Below, piece after piece: positions 44,871-54,321 of a DNA stretch of 64,000 nucleotides (positions are counted from its first letter, which is position 1; every line of letters starts with the position of its first letter). This DNA comes from Thermoplasmata archaeon (GTDB lineage Archaea; Thermoplasmatota; Thermoplasmata; Lutacidiplasmatales; UBA184). The stretch covers positions 72,689 to 136,688 of the forward strand of contig JASHPK010000017.1 in NCBI GenBank assembly GCA_030038095.1. The letters run 5' to 3'. The notes beneath the pieces were generated by a model. It ran no database searches, had not been told where the DNA came from, and saw only the letters and a list, made by a program, of their open reading frames with translations. The translations under genes and the position numbers were made by a program.

Positions 44871-45449
44871 GTGACGCCCCCGCTCTACGCCCTCTTGGTG
44901 GGGATGTTGCTCGGCTTTTCCCTCACGATCCCGCCGGGTCCGATGAACGCCCTGATCGTAGCCCGATCGGTCCGGTCGGCCCGGGCCGGCACGCTCACGG
45001 GCCTCGGCGCGATGAGCGCCGACCTCGTCCTCGGAGCCCTCGTCTACGGACTTCGGACCGAGGTCGACCTCGGATCGTACTTTCGCCCCATCTGCGCCCT
45101 CGGCGCCCTGGCGATGGCGTTCCTGGGGTACCGGCTCATCGCCGGGGCGTCGCGGTCGGCCAGCGCCCCGCCGAAGGCCCTCGCGACCTTCTCGCAAGCG
45201 TTCGCCGTCGGGATCACGAACCCGCTCCAGATCCTCTGGTGGCTCACCGCCGGGCTCGCTTTCGCGTACCTGGGCGGGATCCTGCTGTTCCTCGGGATCT
45301 TCGTCGCGATCGCGGTCTGGATCCTCGCCTTCCCGCTCGCGGTGCACGCGGGAACCCGTCGCTTCCCCCGCGGGGAGCGCGGAATCACGATCGCGTCCGG
45401 GGCGATCCTGTTCGCGTTCGCCGGGTACTTCGTCTTCCTCGCGCTGTAG
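44871..45449 (+). CDS. LysE family transporter
   Basis: MLLGFSLTIPPGPMNALIVARSVRSARAGTLTGLGAMSADLVLG. Confidence 0.85.
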   Translation: MTPPLYALLVGMLLGFSLTIPPGPMNALIVARSVRSARAGTLTGLGAMSADLVLGALVYGLRTEVDLGSYFRPICALGALAMAFLGYRLIAGASRSASAPPKALATFSQAFAVGITNPLQILWWLTAGLAFAYLGGILLFLGIFVAIAVWILAFPLAVHAGTRRFPRGERGITIASGAILFAFAGYFVFLAL

Positions 45450-45477
45450 CGCGCGGGACCCCCGACCGGGGGCCCGG

Positions 45478-46050
45478 TCAACCGGTGCGGAGGCGCGCCG
45501 AGTACTGCTTGCGGAACTTGGCGACCTTCGGCGCAATGATCATCTGGCAGTACCCCCGTTCCGGATTTCGCTCGAAGTACCGACGGTGGTACTCTTCCGC
45601 CGGGAAGAACGAGGCGAACAGGGTCACCTCGGTGACGACGGGGTGGCGGTACACCTTCTCTCGCTCGATCTCCGAGATCACGGCCTCGGTCGTCGCCTTC
45701 TGCTCCGAGTTTCGATAGAAGACCCCCGAACGGTACTGCGTGCCGACGTCCGCTCCCTGACGGTCTCGCGTGGTGGGATCGTGGGTCGTGAAGAAGATCA
45801 CCAAGAGGTCGTGCAGCGAGACCTCCCTCGGGTCGAACTCGATCTGCACGGACTCGGCGTGGCCGGTCCGCCCGGTGCACACCTGCTCGTACGACGGATC
45901 CTTGACCGAACCCCCCGAGTAGCCGGGGAGGACCGATCGGACCCCCCGGAGCTCGGAGAAGACCGCCTCGGTGCACCAGAAGCAACCACCGGCGAGCGTG
46001 ATGGTCTCGAGGGCGGGAGGGGAGGCGGTCGGAGCCGAGGTTCCGCTCAT
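45478..46050 (-). CDS. msrA: Peptide-methionine (S)-S-oxide reductase
   Basis: ITLAGGCFWCTEAVFSELRGV...GYSGGSVKDPSYEQVCTGRTGHAESVQIEFDP. Confidence 0.93.
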   Translation of the reverse strand: MSGTSAPTASPPALETITLAGGCFWCTEAVFSELRGVRSVLPGYSGGSVKDPSYEQVCTGRTGHAESVQIEFDPREVSLHDLLVIFFTTHDPTTRDRQGADVGTQYRSGVFYRNSEQKATTEAVISEIEREKVYRHPVVTEVTLFASFFPAEEYHRRYFERNPERGYCQMIIAPKVAKFRKQYSARLRTG

Positions 46051-46208
46051 GCCGAGGTCTCTAGCCGGGCGAGCTTATCCCTTTCGGAAGGCTCGTGGGG
46101 CGAGCGGGCGGGGAAACCGCGGACGGAGTCGTCGGGACCCACGCCCGGGTTCCGATACCGCCTCCCGGAGGTCATCCCTCGTGCGCTAGGCTAATGTAGT
46201 CGTATCGA

Positions 46209-46226
46209 TATTCCGATATCGGAATA
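46209..46226. promoter_or_regulatory. Perfect 18-bp palindrome TATTCCGATATCGGAATA upstream of PadR
   Basis: Reverse complement identical over 18 bp; ends 8 nt before the ATG at 46234; local AT-rich island. Confidence 0.75.
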
Positions 46227-46233
46227 CCGAGCC

Positions 46234-46635
46234 ATGTTGGGGATGCGAAGGAAGCGGGGTCTGCGCAACTGGGTGATCATCATCCTGCGCCGCCAGCCGA
46301 GGAACGGCGCGGAGATCATGGACGACATGGAGGTGATGACCCATGGCTGGTGGCGTCCTTCCCCCGGATCGGTCTATCCGCTCCTCGAGGAGATGGTCCG
46401 GGAGGGGAGCTTGAAGAAGCAGGACGACGGCCGTTACGCGCTCGCGAACGCGCGCATCCCCGATTGGAGCTGGCCCGGCATGGGCGCCCCCCATACCGTC
46501 GAGGATGTCGTCCGGGAGCTCTCGGGACTGACGGCCTACCTCGAGGATCTCAAGCGCACGCAGCCGAAGGTCACTGAACCGATCGGCAGCGAGCTGGACG
46601 CCGTGGTCGAACGACTGCGCAAACTGAGGAACTGA
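46234..46635 (+). CDS. PadR family transcriptional regulator
   Basis: WVIIILRRQPRNGAEIMDDMEVMTHGWWRPSPGSVYPLLEEMVREGSLKK. Confidence 0.8.
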   Translation: MLGMRRKRGLRNWVIIILRRQPRNGAEIMDDMEVMTHGWWRPSPGSVYPLLEEMVREGSLKKQDDGRYALANARIPDWSWPGMGAPHTVEDVVRELSGLTAYLEDLKRTQPKVTEPIGSELDAVVERLRKLRN

Positions 46636-46645
46636 GGAGGATCTC

Positions 46646-47665
46646 ATGCCGACCAACGTCGCCATCGAAGTCGAAGGGCTGAAGAAGATCTACAACGGGA
46701 AGATCACCGCGGTCGACGACATCTCGTTCCAGGTGCGGCACGGGGAGACGTTCGGATTCCTGGGGCCGAACGGCGCCGGCAAGACCACGACGGTCTCGAT
46801 GCTGACCGCCGGACTTCGTCCGACCCACGGGAAGGCGATCGTCGACGGTCTCGACGTCAGCCACGATCCCGAGGAGGTCAAGCGACGCATCGGGGTCATC
46901 TTCCAGGAGTCGACGGCGGACGGGGATCTCACCGGGCGAGAGAACCTGGAGGTCGCGGCGGGATGCTTCGGGATCCCGGGGAGCGAGGGACGCTCCCGCG
47001 CGAAACTGCTCATCGACCAGATGCAGTTGAGCGATGCCGCGGACCGGCCCGCGAAGACCTACTCCGGCGGGATGCGGCGACGCCTCGAGCTCGCGGTCGG
47101 GCTCATCAACCGGCCCCGGATCCTCTTCCTCGACGAGCCGACGCTGGGGCTCGATCCCCAGGGGCGGGCCGGATTCTGGAGCTTCATCCGGAAGCTGCGA
47201 GAGGATGACGGACTCACGGTCTTCGTGACGACCCACTACCTCGACGAGGCGGACGAGATGTGCGATCGGATCGCGATCATCGATCACGGGAAGATCGTCG
47301 CGACCGGCACGCCCACCGAGCTCAAGGACCGGCTCGGCGGAGACGCGGTCAACCTCCGGATCCAGGACGGGGCCCCGGACCTCACGGGGCTCCTCTCGGG
47401 TCAGCCCGGGGTGCTCTCGGTCCAGAAGCAGGACGGGACCTACCGCGTGAAGTGCCAGAAGGGGGAGACGTTCGTCCCGCGGGCCGTCGCGGCCTGTACC
47501 GAGGCCGGCGCCGCGGTGCTCGGGGTCACCGTCAAGCGTCCGAGCCTCGATGAGGTGTTCCTCGAGTACACCGGCCGGGAGTTCCGAGAGGAGGAAGGCC
47601 CGACCGCGACCGACCGGGCGGTCATGCTGCAACGGGTCCAGGGCCAGCTGCGGGGGCGACGCTGA
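46646..47665 (+). CDS. ABC transporter ATP-binding protein (DrrA-type)
   Basis: GPNGAGKTTTVSMLTAGLRPT, YSGGMRRRLELAVGLINRPRILFLDEPTLGLDPQGR. Confidence 0.93.
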   Translation: MPTNVAIEVEGLKKIYNGKITAVDDISFQVRHGETFGFLGPNGAGKTTTVSMLTAGLRPTHGKAIVDGLDVSHDPEEVKRRIGVIFQESTADGDLTGRENLEVAAGCFGIPGSEGRSRAKLLIDQMQLSDAADRPAKTYSGGMRRRLELAVGLINRPRILFLDEPTLGLDPQGRAGFWSFIRKLREDDGLTVFVTTHYLDEADEMCDRIAIIDHGKIVATGTPTELKDRLGGDAVNLRIQDGAPDLTGLLSGQPGVLSVQKQDGTYRVKCQKGETFVPRAVAACTEAGAAVLGVTVKRPSLDEVFLEYTGREFREEEGPTATDRAVMLQRVQGQLRGRR

Positions 47666-48528
47666 TGTTCCGCGAACTGGCCGCCCTCACCCGTCGCGAG
47701 TTCCTGAAGCTCGCCCGGAACCCCCAGGCGATCTTCACGTCGCTGATGCTGCCGCTGCTCTACCTCCTCCTGTTCGGTAACGGCTTCAGCTTCAACGTCG
47801 CGCAGTTCGTCAACCACGCGCTGCCGCCCCCGGAGCAGCAGCAGCAACTCTCCTTCCTGCTCGACCAGTACTTCCGCGGCGCGCCCAACTACTACTCGTA
47901 CTTCGCGGCGGGCATGGTCGGGTTCGTGACGGTGACCGCGACCCTCTTCATCGGGGCGAACGTGATCTTCGACAAGCTCTTCGGCGTGTTCAAGCGCACC
48001 CGCGGCACGCCCGCTCCGTCCGCGGCCGTCTTCGGCTCCCGCTTGATCGCGGGGTCGGCGCAGCCGATCCTGCTCGCGTTCTTCGTGATGGGCCTCGCGC
48101 TCGCCTTCGCCCACGTCTCAGGCCTCCATGGGCTCAGTGTGACGCTCCCGGTGGGTCCCGTCGGTGCGCTCCAGATCGTTGCCGCGATCGTGCTGCTCTC
48201 CGTGATGTTCGCGACGGTCTTCCTCACCTTCGGGGTCCTGATCGACGTCCCGCAGACGTACTTCGCCGCGGTGAACCTGATCAACCTGCCGGTCCTGCTC
48301 ACGTCCGACGCGCTCTACCCGTGGGGAACCATGCCCGCGTGGCTCCAGAACGTCTCGTCGTACAACCCGGTCTCGCTCGCGGTGAACGTCCTCCGCGAGG
48401 TGATGTTCGGGAGCGGCGCGTATCCGTACGGGCCCGGGGTCTACCTGCTCGGCCTCTTCGCCTGGGCGGCCGTGCTGGTGGGGATCGCCATCCTGCTCGT
48501 GCGGCGGGCCCTCCGGCCGCTCGAATGA
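47665..48528 (+). CDS. ABC-2 type transporter permease (DrrB-type)
   Basis: Multi-TM with KLARNPQAIFTSLMLPLLYLLLFGNGF and FKRTRGTPAPSAAVFGSRLIAG; start abuts the ATPase stop. Confidence 0.9.
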   Translation: MFRELAALTRREFLKLARNPQAIFTSLMLPLLYLLLFGNGFSFNVAQFVNHALPPPEQQQQLSFLLDQYFRGAPNYYSYFAAGMVGFVTVTATLFIGANVIFDKLFGVFKRTRGTPAPSAAVFGSRLIAGSAQPILLAFFVMGLALAFAHVSGLHGLSVTLPVGPVGALQIVAAIVLLSVMFATVFLTFGVLIDVPQTYFAAVNLINLPVLLTSDALYPWGTMPAWLQNVSSYNPVSLAVNVLREVMFGSGAYPYGPGVYLLGLFAWAAVLVGIAILLVRRALRPLE

Positions 48529-48571
48529 GCGGACGACGCGCGCCTCGCCGGTCGGCTCGGGGCGACCGGGA

Positions 48572-49024
48572 CTACTTGCGGACGACGACCTGGATCTCGG
48601 TCCGAGCGTAGGCGCGCGGGTCCTTCCACGGGTCCCCGTCGTAGACCTCGCGGTAGTCGCCGATCGATCGGATATCGTGCTCCCGCTTGCGCCACCGCAG
48701 GAAGTCGTAGAGACCGTGGTAGACGATCCGCGGGGAGACCACCCGGGGATCGAAGACGACGCTCGCCACGGTCGCCGCCCGGAAGGTCTTCACCCGGACG
48801 CCAGCCCCGGAAGGGCCGCCTCCCTTCACCTCGATCGCCACCTCGAACGATCGCTCGTCCGGCTCCCGGAAGATCCACTTCCCCGTGCGCAGGTGCCTCG
48901 CGGCGGCCCACTTCGCCACCTTGAGGAAGTGCGCGTGGACGCTTCTATCGCTCCAGGCTCCCTTCCAGGCGATCGACGCGGCTCGGTACTTCGGGACTTT
49001 CTTGAACGCAAAGTCGACCGGCAT
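48572..49024 (-). CDS. GyrI-like/effector-binding-type protein
   Basis: MPVDFAFKKVPKYRAASIAWKGAWS...KWIFREPDERSFEVAIEVKGG...AATVASVVFDPRVVSPRIVYHGLYDFLR; start refined to ATG at 49024. Confidence 0.5.
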   Translation of the reverse strand: MPVDFAFKKVPKYRAASIAWKGAWSDRSVHAHFLKVAKWAAARHLRTGKWIFREPDERSFEVAIEVKGGGPSGAGVRVKTFRAATVASVVFDPRVVSPRIVYHGLYDFLRWRKREHDIRSIGDYREVYDGDPWKDPRAYARTEIQVVVRK

Positions 49025-49119
49025 CGCAGAACCTCGGAGGAGGCAAGGAACCGGCCCAGTTAACGGGTCGCTAGGGGGAGGGGAGGTCTCGGCGATCCGG
49101 CGGGCGCGAGACTTCGTGC

Positions 49120-50073
49120 TCAGGCGCTGGAGGCGGGCGGGCTCTCCTGGAGCGGAACGCTCGCCGCGAGGGCGAAGCCCCGGCGCCGGAATCCGATCTC
49201 CACATCGGTCCCGACGGGGTACTTCGAGAGCGACTCGAGCAGCTGGCGGACGCTCCGGACCCCGAATGGGCCCACCCGGTCCAGGACATCCCCCGCCCGG
49301 AGCCCGGCCCGGTGCGAGGGGGAGCGAGGGACGACCTCGGCGACCAGGAGCCCCGAATCCGGCTCCAAGCCGTGCTGGCGGGCGAGGCCCTCGGTGAGGT
49401 CCGTGACCTTGACCCCGATCCACGGACGGACGATCCGACCCCGTTCGCGCAGCTCGTTCGCGATGCGCTGGGCCGCGTGGATCGGAATGGCGAAGCCGAC
49501 CCCCTGGGCGAACGGCACCATGGCGGTGTTGATCCCCACGACCTCTCCCGAGAGGTCCGCGAGCGGTCCGCCGCTGTTCCCCGGATTGATCGCGGCGTCC
49601 GTCTGGACCAGGCCCTCGAAGACGAAGTCGGAACCGGGCAGGGGGCGTCCGAGCGCGCTCACCACGCCCATCGAGACCGTGGGGCCCCCGGGCAGGCCGA
49701 GCGCGTTCCCGATGGCGAGCACGATCTGGCCCACCCGCAGCCCTTCCGAGTCCCCGAGACGGGCGGCCGCGAGATCGCGCGCGTCGACCCGGACGAGCGC
49801 GATGTCCGTCACCGCGTCCCCTCCCACGACCTCGCCCGGAAGGTCCCGCCCGTCCGAGAGGTGAACGTCGAGCCGCGTCGCTCCGTCGACGACGTGCTGG
49901 TTCGTGAGCAGGAATCCGCCCCGGTCGATGACCACGGCCGTGGCCTCGGCGGGCATCGAGAACGGGCCGATCCCGCGGCGTCGCGCCGGTCGCAGGGTCG
50001 ACACCGAGGCCACACTCGGACCGACCGTCCCAATCGCCGAGACGATCCGGCCCTCGAGGTCGGTGAGCGCCAT
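49120..50073 (-). CDS. HtrA/DegP-like trypsin-type serine protease with PDZ domain
   Basis: TNQHVVDG (His), TDIALVRV (Asp), INPGNSGGPLADL (Ser); C-terminal PDZ VVPRSPSHRAGLRAGDVLDRVG. Confidence 0.88.
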   Translation of the reverse strand: MALTDLEGRIVSAIGTVGPSVASVSTLRPARRRGIGPFSMPAEATAVVIDRGGFLLTNQHVVDGATRLDVHLSDGRDLPGEVVGGDAVTDIALVRVDARDLAAARLGDSEGLRVGQIVLAIGNALGLPGGPTVSMGVVSALGRPLPGSDFVFEGLVQTDAAINPGNSGGPLADLSGEVVGINTAMVPFAQGVGFAIPIHAAQRIANELRERGRIVRPWIGVKVTDLTEGLARQHGLEPDSGLLVAEVVPRSPSHRAGLRAGDVLDRVGPFGVRSVRQLLESLSKYPVGTDVEIGFRRRGFALAASVPLQESPPASSA

Positions 50074-50097
50074 CGTCGGGATTCCGGGGGTGAAGGG

Positions 50098-50178
50098 CTA
50101 GCCCCGGGGTCGGGGCAGCATCGGCTCCGGTCCCACCGGGGGCGCCGGAAACGGCTGCAGCGGGATCGGCGCGACCAT
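50098..50178 (-). CDS. Possible Pro-rich microprotein, 26 aa (MVAPIPLQPFPAPPVGPEPMLPRPRG)
   Basis: ATG 4 nt after the upstream gene's stop, stop 25 nt before HtrA start. Confidence 0.3.
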   Translation of the reverse strand: MVAPIPLQPFPAPPVGPEPMLPRPRG

Positions 50179-50182
50179 CGGA

Positions 50183-50437
50183 TCACTCCGAGAGAAGCTG
50201 CTCGAGCTTGGCGAACAGCTCGTCGACTTCCTTCTCCTTCTTACGACCGCCTTCCCAGCGGGCGTTGACGATCTGGACGAGGACCTCCGCGACCTTGTCC
50301 ATCCAGGGTCCCTCCTGGGCGTCGAATCGCTTCTTGATCTTCTCTCGGAGGAGTTCGTTGTACGCTCGGTACGCGGTCCACACCCACGGACCGTGGTGGG
50401 GTCCACGGCCTTCGCCTTCCCAATCGTTGTCGCTCAT
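50183..50437 (-). CDS. Small hypothetical charged helical protein, 84 aa
   Basis: MSDNDWEGEGRGPHHGPWVWTAYRAYNELLREKIKKRFDAQEGPWMDKVAEVLVQIVNARWEGG... Confidence 0.6.
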   Translation of the reverse strand: MSDNDWEGEGRGPHHGPWVWTAYRAYNELLREKIKKRFDAQEGPWMDKVAEVLVQIVNARWEGGRKKEKEVDELFAKLEQLLSE

Positions 50438-50625
50438 TGCTTGCTCTTCGGAACTCGAGGTTCCGTGATACCCATCTCCGGGTCGAGGATATTGACCGGG
50501 TCGGGGGAGAACCGGTCACGCGGATCGGGTCCCGGTCGCGCCGGCTCGGCCCGGGCTCGAAGCCGGTAGCAGCCTACTCGCGCGTAACCAACCCGCTAAA
50601 TCCCGCGCGGCCGCTCTTCTTGCCG

Positions 50626-51246
50626 ATGGCCATCGAGGACCGGGAGCGGAACCCTGCCGCCTCGAGCGGGGGGCTGGACGAGCGGGTGCTGTCGACGCTC
50701 CAGGGCCTCCAGGGGCGCATCGCGTTCAGCGGGCTCCGCCGCGCGCTCCGCGCGCACCCCGAATCGCTCTCCCGGGCCCTCCGACGGCTCGAGCGAGAAG
50801 GACTGATCGAGCGGGGCGCGGGCGGATACCGGGCCCTCGTGGCCCCGGGCCGGGACCGGTCCCTTTCGACGGAGCTGCGGACGGTCGCGACGATCGACCT
50901 ACCCCCGGGCGTGCCGGCCGAAGTCGTTCGCGGCCGTCTGTCGGGTCGATGGTTCGGTTCGCTCCGGTGGGTCGGTCTCGTCGATCGCCCCGGGGGCGGG
51001 CTCCTCTCCTGGTCGGGACGGGACGGGGTCGGATTCGTCCTGCTCGGGATCGACCACGGGGTCCTCCGCGTCCTCGTTCCCCGCGACTTCGAGGGGGACG
51101 ACCCGGCCGAGTCGGAGGACGCCGCGTACGAGCTCCTCGCCCACGCGGTCGAGGCTCTCCGGTTCTCCGGGGCTCCGCCGCCGAGGGCCGCCGCGCAGCT
51201 CTCGGCCGCACCGGGTCTCGATCCCGCGTGGGGCCTCGAGAACTGA
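50626..51246 (+). CDS. Winged-helix domain protein (putative regulator of the downstream exporter)
   Basis: RVLSTLQGLQGRIAFSGLRRALRAHPESLSRALRRLEREGLIERGAGGYRAL; ctaaat box about 25-30 nt upstream. Confidence 0.6.
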   Translation: MAIEDRERNPAASSGGLDERVLSTLQGLQGRIAFSGLRRALRAHPESLSRALRRLEREGLIERGAGGYRALVAPGRDRSLSTELRTVATIDLPPGVPAEVVRGRLSGRWFGSLRWVGLVDRPGGGLLSWSGRDGVGFVLLGIDHGVLRVLVPRDFEGDDPAESEDAAYELLAHAVEALRFSGAPPPRAAAQLSAAPGLDPAWGLEN

Positions 51247-51296
51247 ACGGGCCGGCGCTCGAGCTAAAGAGCGACCCCCTCCATCGAGTCCTCACG

Positions 51297-52115
51297 ATGC
51301 CCGCCTATTCGCCCGGGGCGCCGCTTCCGTTCGGCGGACCCTCCGGCGGCCCCCCGCTCGAGGTCTGGCAGGTTTCGAAGACGTACGGGACCGTGCAGGC
51401 CCTGACCGACGTGAGCTTCGCGGTGCCCCGGGGTCAGATCGTCGGCCTCCTCGGGCCGAACGGGGCCGGCAAGTCCACGACGATGAAGGCGGTCCTCGGG
51501 CTGATCCGTCCCGACGGGGGCACGATCCGGGTCTTCGGCCGCGAGGTGCACACGGACCCCGTCGCCACGAAGCGAGAGATCGGCTACGTCCCCGAGGCCC
51601 CCTCGCTCTACGAGTTCCTCACCGGGGCCGAGTATCTCGACTTCGTCGCGGACATGTACGGTCTCCCGAGCGCCGTACGTCAGGAGCGGATCCCCCAGTT
51701 CCTCGCCGGTCTCGAGCTCGCGGGTCATGAGAACTCGCTGATCAGCGGCTACTCCCAGGGCATGAAGCAAAAGGTCGCCCTGATCTCGGCGCTCCTCCAC
51801 CGACCGCGGCTCCTCGTGCTGGATGAGCCCCTGAACGGGCTCGACCCCCGCTCGGCGCGCGTCGTGAAGGACCTCCTGCGAAACCTCGCGACGAGCGAGG
51901 GGGTCGGCGTGCTGTTCAGCACCCACGTCCTCGAGATCGCCCAGGCGATCTGCGACCAGGTGGTCATCCTGAGCCATGGAAGCGTGCTCGCGATGGACAC
52001 CGTCGGGGCCCTCCAGGCCCGGGCCGGTCTCGCGGGGTCCGGGCTCGAGGACGTCTTCCTCGCGCTCACCGGGACCGGAGATCTCAGCGAGGTCGTCTCC
52101 GCGCTGTCTCGGTGA
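51297..52115 (+). CDS. ABC transporter ATP-binding protein
   Basis: VGLLGPNGAGKSTTMKAVLGLIRPDGG, YSQGMKQKVALISALLHRPRLLVLDEPLNGLDPRS; start refined to ATG at 51297. Confidence 0.92.
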   Translation: MPAYSPGAPLPFGGPSGGPPLEVWQVSKTYGTVQALTDVSFAVPRGQIVGLLGPNGAGKSTTMKAVLGLIRPDGGTIRVFGREVHTDPVATKREIGYVPEAPSLYEFLTGAEYLDFVADMYGLPSAVRQERIPQFLAGLELAGHENSLISGYSQGMKQKVALISALLHRPRLLVLDEPLNGLDPRSARVVKDLLRNLATSEGVGVLFSTHVLEIAQAICDQVVILSHGSVLAMDTVGALQARAGLAGSGLEDVFLALTGTGDLSEVVSALSR

Positions 52116-52124
52116 GGGTGGGCC

Positions 52125-53723
52125 ATGAACCTCCATCGGGTGCGCCGGCTCGCCTCGGTCCTCGTCGCCTCGCAGCTGCGCAGCGGGCGGAGCACCTCCG
52201 ATCCGAAGAGCTTCCTCGGTCACCCGGCGCTGATCGGGGTGCTCGATGCCGTGCTCGGCCTGCTCGCCTTCTCCCTCGCGGACTTCGGGTTGAGCGCGGC
52301 CGCGCCCCCTTCGAGCCTGCTCGATCCCCTGGTCCATGCGATCCTCCCGTACCTCCCGACGATCGCGGTCGCGGCCGTCCTCGTGGCCGGGGTGATGTTC
52401 GAGCTCACCTCGACGACGAAGTTCTCGGGGAGCGACTCGGCGAACTGGCTGCCGATCACCCCACGGGAGTACGTCGCGGCCTCCTCCGCCGCGGTCGCGT
52501 ACACCTACTCGCCCGCGATGGCGCTCTTCCTCGGCGGGATGCTCCCGTTCGCCCTCGCGACCGGGACCGGGGCGGTCTGGGCGGCCGCGCTCGTGCTCTC
52601 GATCGCGGCGCTCTTCGAGGGGGCCTTTGTCGTGGAGATGGTGCGCTCCGTCACCCAGCGGATGAGCGCGGTCACCGCCGGCCGACGCGGCCACGTGGCG
52701 CTCCTCCTGCGCGCGGTGCTGATCGTCGTGATCATCGTCGCCTTCCAGTTCGCCTTCAACCCCGTCCTGCTCTTCGGACTGCTCCAGCACGCGGCTCTCC
52801 TCGACGTGGTGACGGCGGTCGTGCCGCTCTTCTGGTCGACGCAGGCGCTCACCGACTGGCTGAACGGCTCGGTCGCCCTCGGCCTCGTCTTCAGTGCGGC
52901 CCAGATCGTCTTCGTCGGTCTCCTGCTCGTGCTCGCCGCGCGGTTGCGCACGAAGTACTGGCTGGTGGCGTCGAGCGAGGTCCAGCTCTCCGCCGTCGAG
53001 TACGCCGCCGGCCATCCCGCGTTGCGCGCCATCGGCCTTTCGCGCGAGGAGGCCGCGCTCGCCTCGAAGGACCTCAAGGGCTACCTGCGCCGGCGGGAGC
53101 TGCTCCCGATGCTGGTGATCCCGATCGTGCTGATCCTGATCGTCGTCCTCGAGGGCGGGACCATCGGGGGCCTCGTCGCGATCGTGTGGATCGGCTGGGT
53201 CGCCGGCTTCTTCTCGCTCCTCCTCGCCCTCTCCTCCGTGGGGCAAGAGCGCCGGGCCCTCCAGTCCCTCTACGCCTTCCCGATCACGGCCCGCAACCTG
53301 CTTCGGGCGAAGGCGGCGAGCGTCCTCATCCCCTCCCTCATCGGGGCGGTGGGCACGTCGGTCGTCGTCGGCTTCCTCTTCCGGTTCTCGGCGGCCGCCG
53401 TCCTCGAGATCGCGGTCCTGAACATCGGCGCCGCGGTCGTGCTCGGCTTCTGGGGACTCGTCTTCGCGGGACGATTCTCCGACTTCCAGGAACGCCCTCG
53501 CCCGCAGTACCTCCGCCCCGCGGCGATGCTCGGGGCGATGGGATCCGGCATGATCCTCGTCTTCGCGATCGTGGTGCCCGGCGGAGTGGCCATCCTCTCC
53601 CCGGTGCTCAACGACCTCGGCCTCGTCGCGTGGACCGCGGGGTCGATCGTGGTCCTCGGGGCGCTCGCCGTGCTTTGGGCGCGCTCCGGGTTCGACCGGA
53701 TGCTCCGTGAGCTCCCGTTCTAG
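52125..53723 (+). CDS. Large ABC-2-type membrane component of the exporter
   Basis: About 10 or more hydrophobic segments; adjacent to and co-oriented with the ATPase. Confidence 0.8.
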   Translation: MNLHRVRRLASVLVASQLRSGRSTSDPKSFLGHPALIGVLDAVLGLLAFSLADFGLSAAAPPSSLLDPLVHAILPYLPTIAVAAVLVAGVMFELTSTTKFSGSDSANWLPITPREYVAASSAAVAYTYSPAMALFLGGMLPFALATGTGAVWAAALVLSIAALFEGAFVVEMVRSVTQRMSAVTAGRRGHVALLLRAVLIVVIIVAFQFAFNPVLLFGLLQHAALLDVVTAVVPLFWSTQALTDWLNGSVALGLVFSAAQIVFVGLLLVLAARLRTKYWLVASSEVQLSAVEYAAGHPALRAIGLSREEAALASKDLKGYLRRRELLPMLVIPIVLILIVVLEGGTIGGLVAIVWIGWVAGFFSLLLALSSVGQERRALQSLYAFPITARNLLRAKAASVLIPSLIGAVGTSVVVGFLFRFSAAAVLEIAVLNIGAAVVLGFWGLVFAGRFSDFQERPRPQYLRPAAMLGAMGSGMILVFAIVVPGGVAILSPVLNDLGLVAWTAGSIVVLGALAVLWARSGFDRMLRELPF

Positions 53724-53730
53724 ACTGGGG

Positions 53731-54219
53731 CTACAGCGGCGCGCCGCAGCTGGGGCACCGGCCGTCGACCTCGTTGCCGAGCCGACCGCAGAAGCGGCAC
53801 CGCACCTTGACGACCTGGCGCTCGATGAGGGTCGAGGTGACGACCGGCGCGCCGTAGGGGAGGGCGCGCTTCGCCTCCGAGATCGCTCCCGCCCACGCGT
53901 CGGGGTCCGCGAGATCGAACTGCGGCCGGCCCAGGGCGAGCTCGATCTCGAGGCGCGGACGCCCGAGGCGCCGGCGGGACAGCGTGAGGTCCCGCACATC
54001 GTGCAGCGAAACGTCGATCACCGTCGGACTCGGCTTGCCCCGCGCAAACCCCCGCTTCCCCCCGGACTCGAAGATCAACCGACGGTTCGTGAGATAGAGC
54101 ACCCCTGGACCGCGGGCGGGCGCCGGGATCTCCTCGCCTTCGAGCACGGCGTAGGCGCTGCGGAGGAGGCTCTCTCCGTTACGGAGCAGCATGGGGACGC
54201 GGGGTTCGGGATGGCCCAC
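53731..54219 (-). CDS. PH/GRAM-like domain plus C-terminal zinc ribbon
   Basis: GVLYLTNRRLIFESGGK...IDVSLHDVRDLTLSRRRL typical of PH-like folds; CRFCGRLGNEVDGRCPSCGAPL; ATG at 54192 is an alternative start. Confidence 0.55.
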   Translation of the reverse strand: MGHPEPRVPMLLRNGESLLRSAYAVLEGEEIPAPARGPGVLYLTNRRLIFESGGKRGFARGKPSPTVIDVSLHDVRDLTLSRRRLGRPRLEIELALGRPQFDLADPDAWAGAISEAKRALPYGAPVVTSTLIERQVVKVRCRFCGRLGNEVDGRCPSCGAPL

Positions 54220-54321
54220 CCCCTCTATTATCGTCGCCTCCCCCCGGGGATTCCGGAGAGGGCCCAGAGGGTCGGAGGGCGGGACCAGCGCCCGGCTCGT
54301 CGGACCGCCCCGTCCGGGGCC

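Noticed and set aside
46076-46200. Possible tRNA or structured RNA in the msrA-PadR intergenic region (CGGGTTCCGATACC resembles a T-loop)
   Set aside because: I could not fold a complete cloverleaf or find an acceptor-stem match; tRNAscan-SE or Infernal would be decisive.
51264-53999. 911-aa minus-strand ORF
   Set aside because: Antisense to the ABC exporter; Asp/Glu/Arg/His-rich translation typical of high-GC shadow ORFs.
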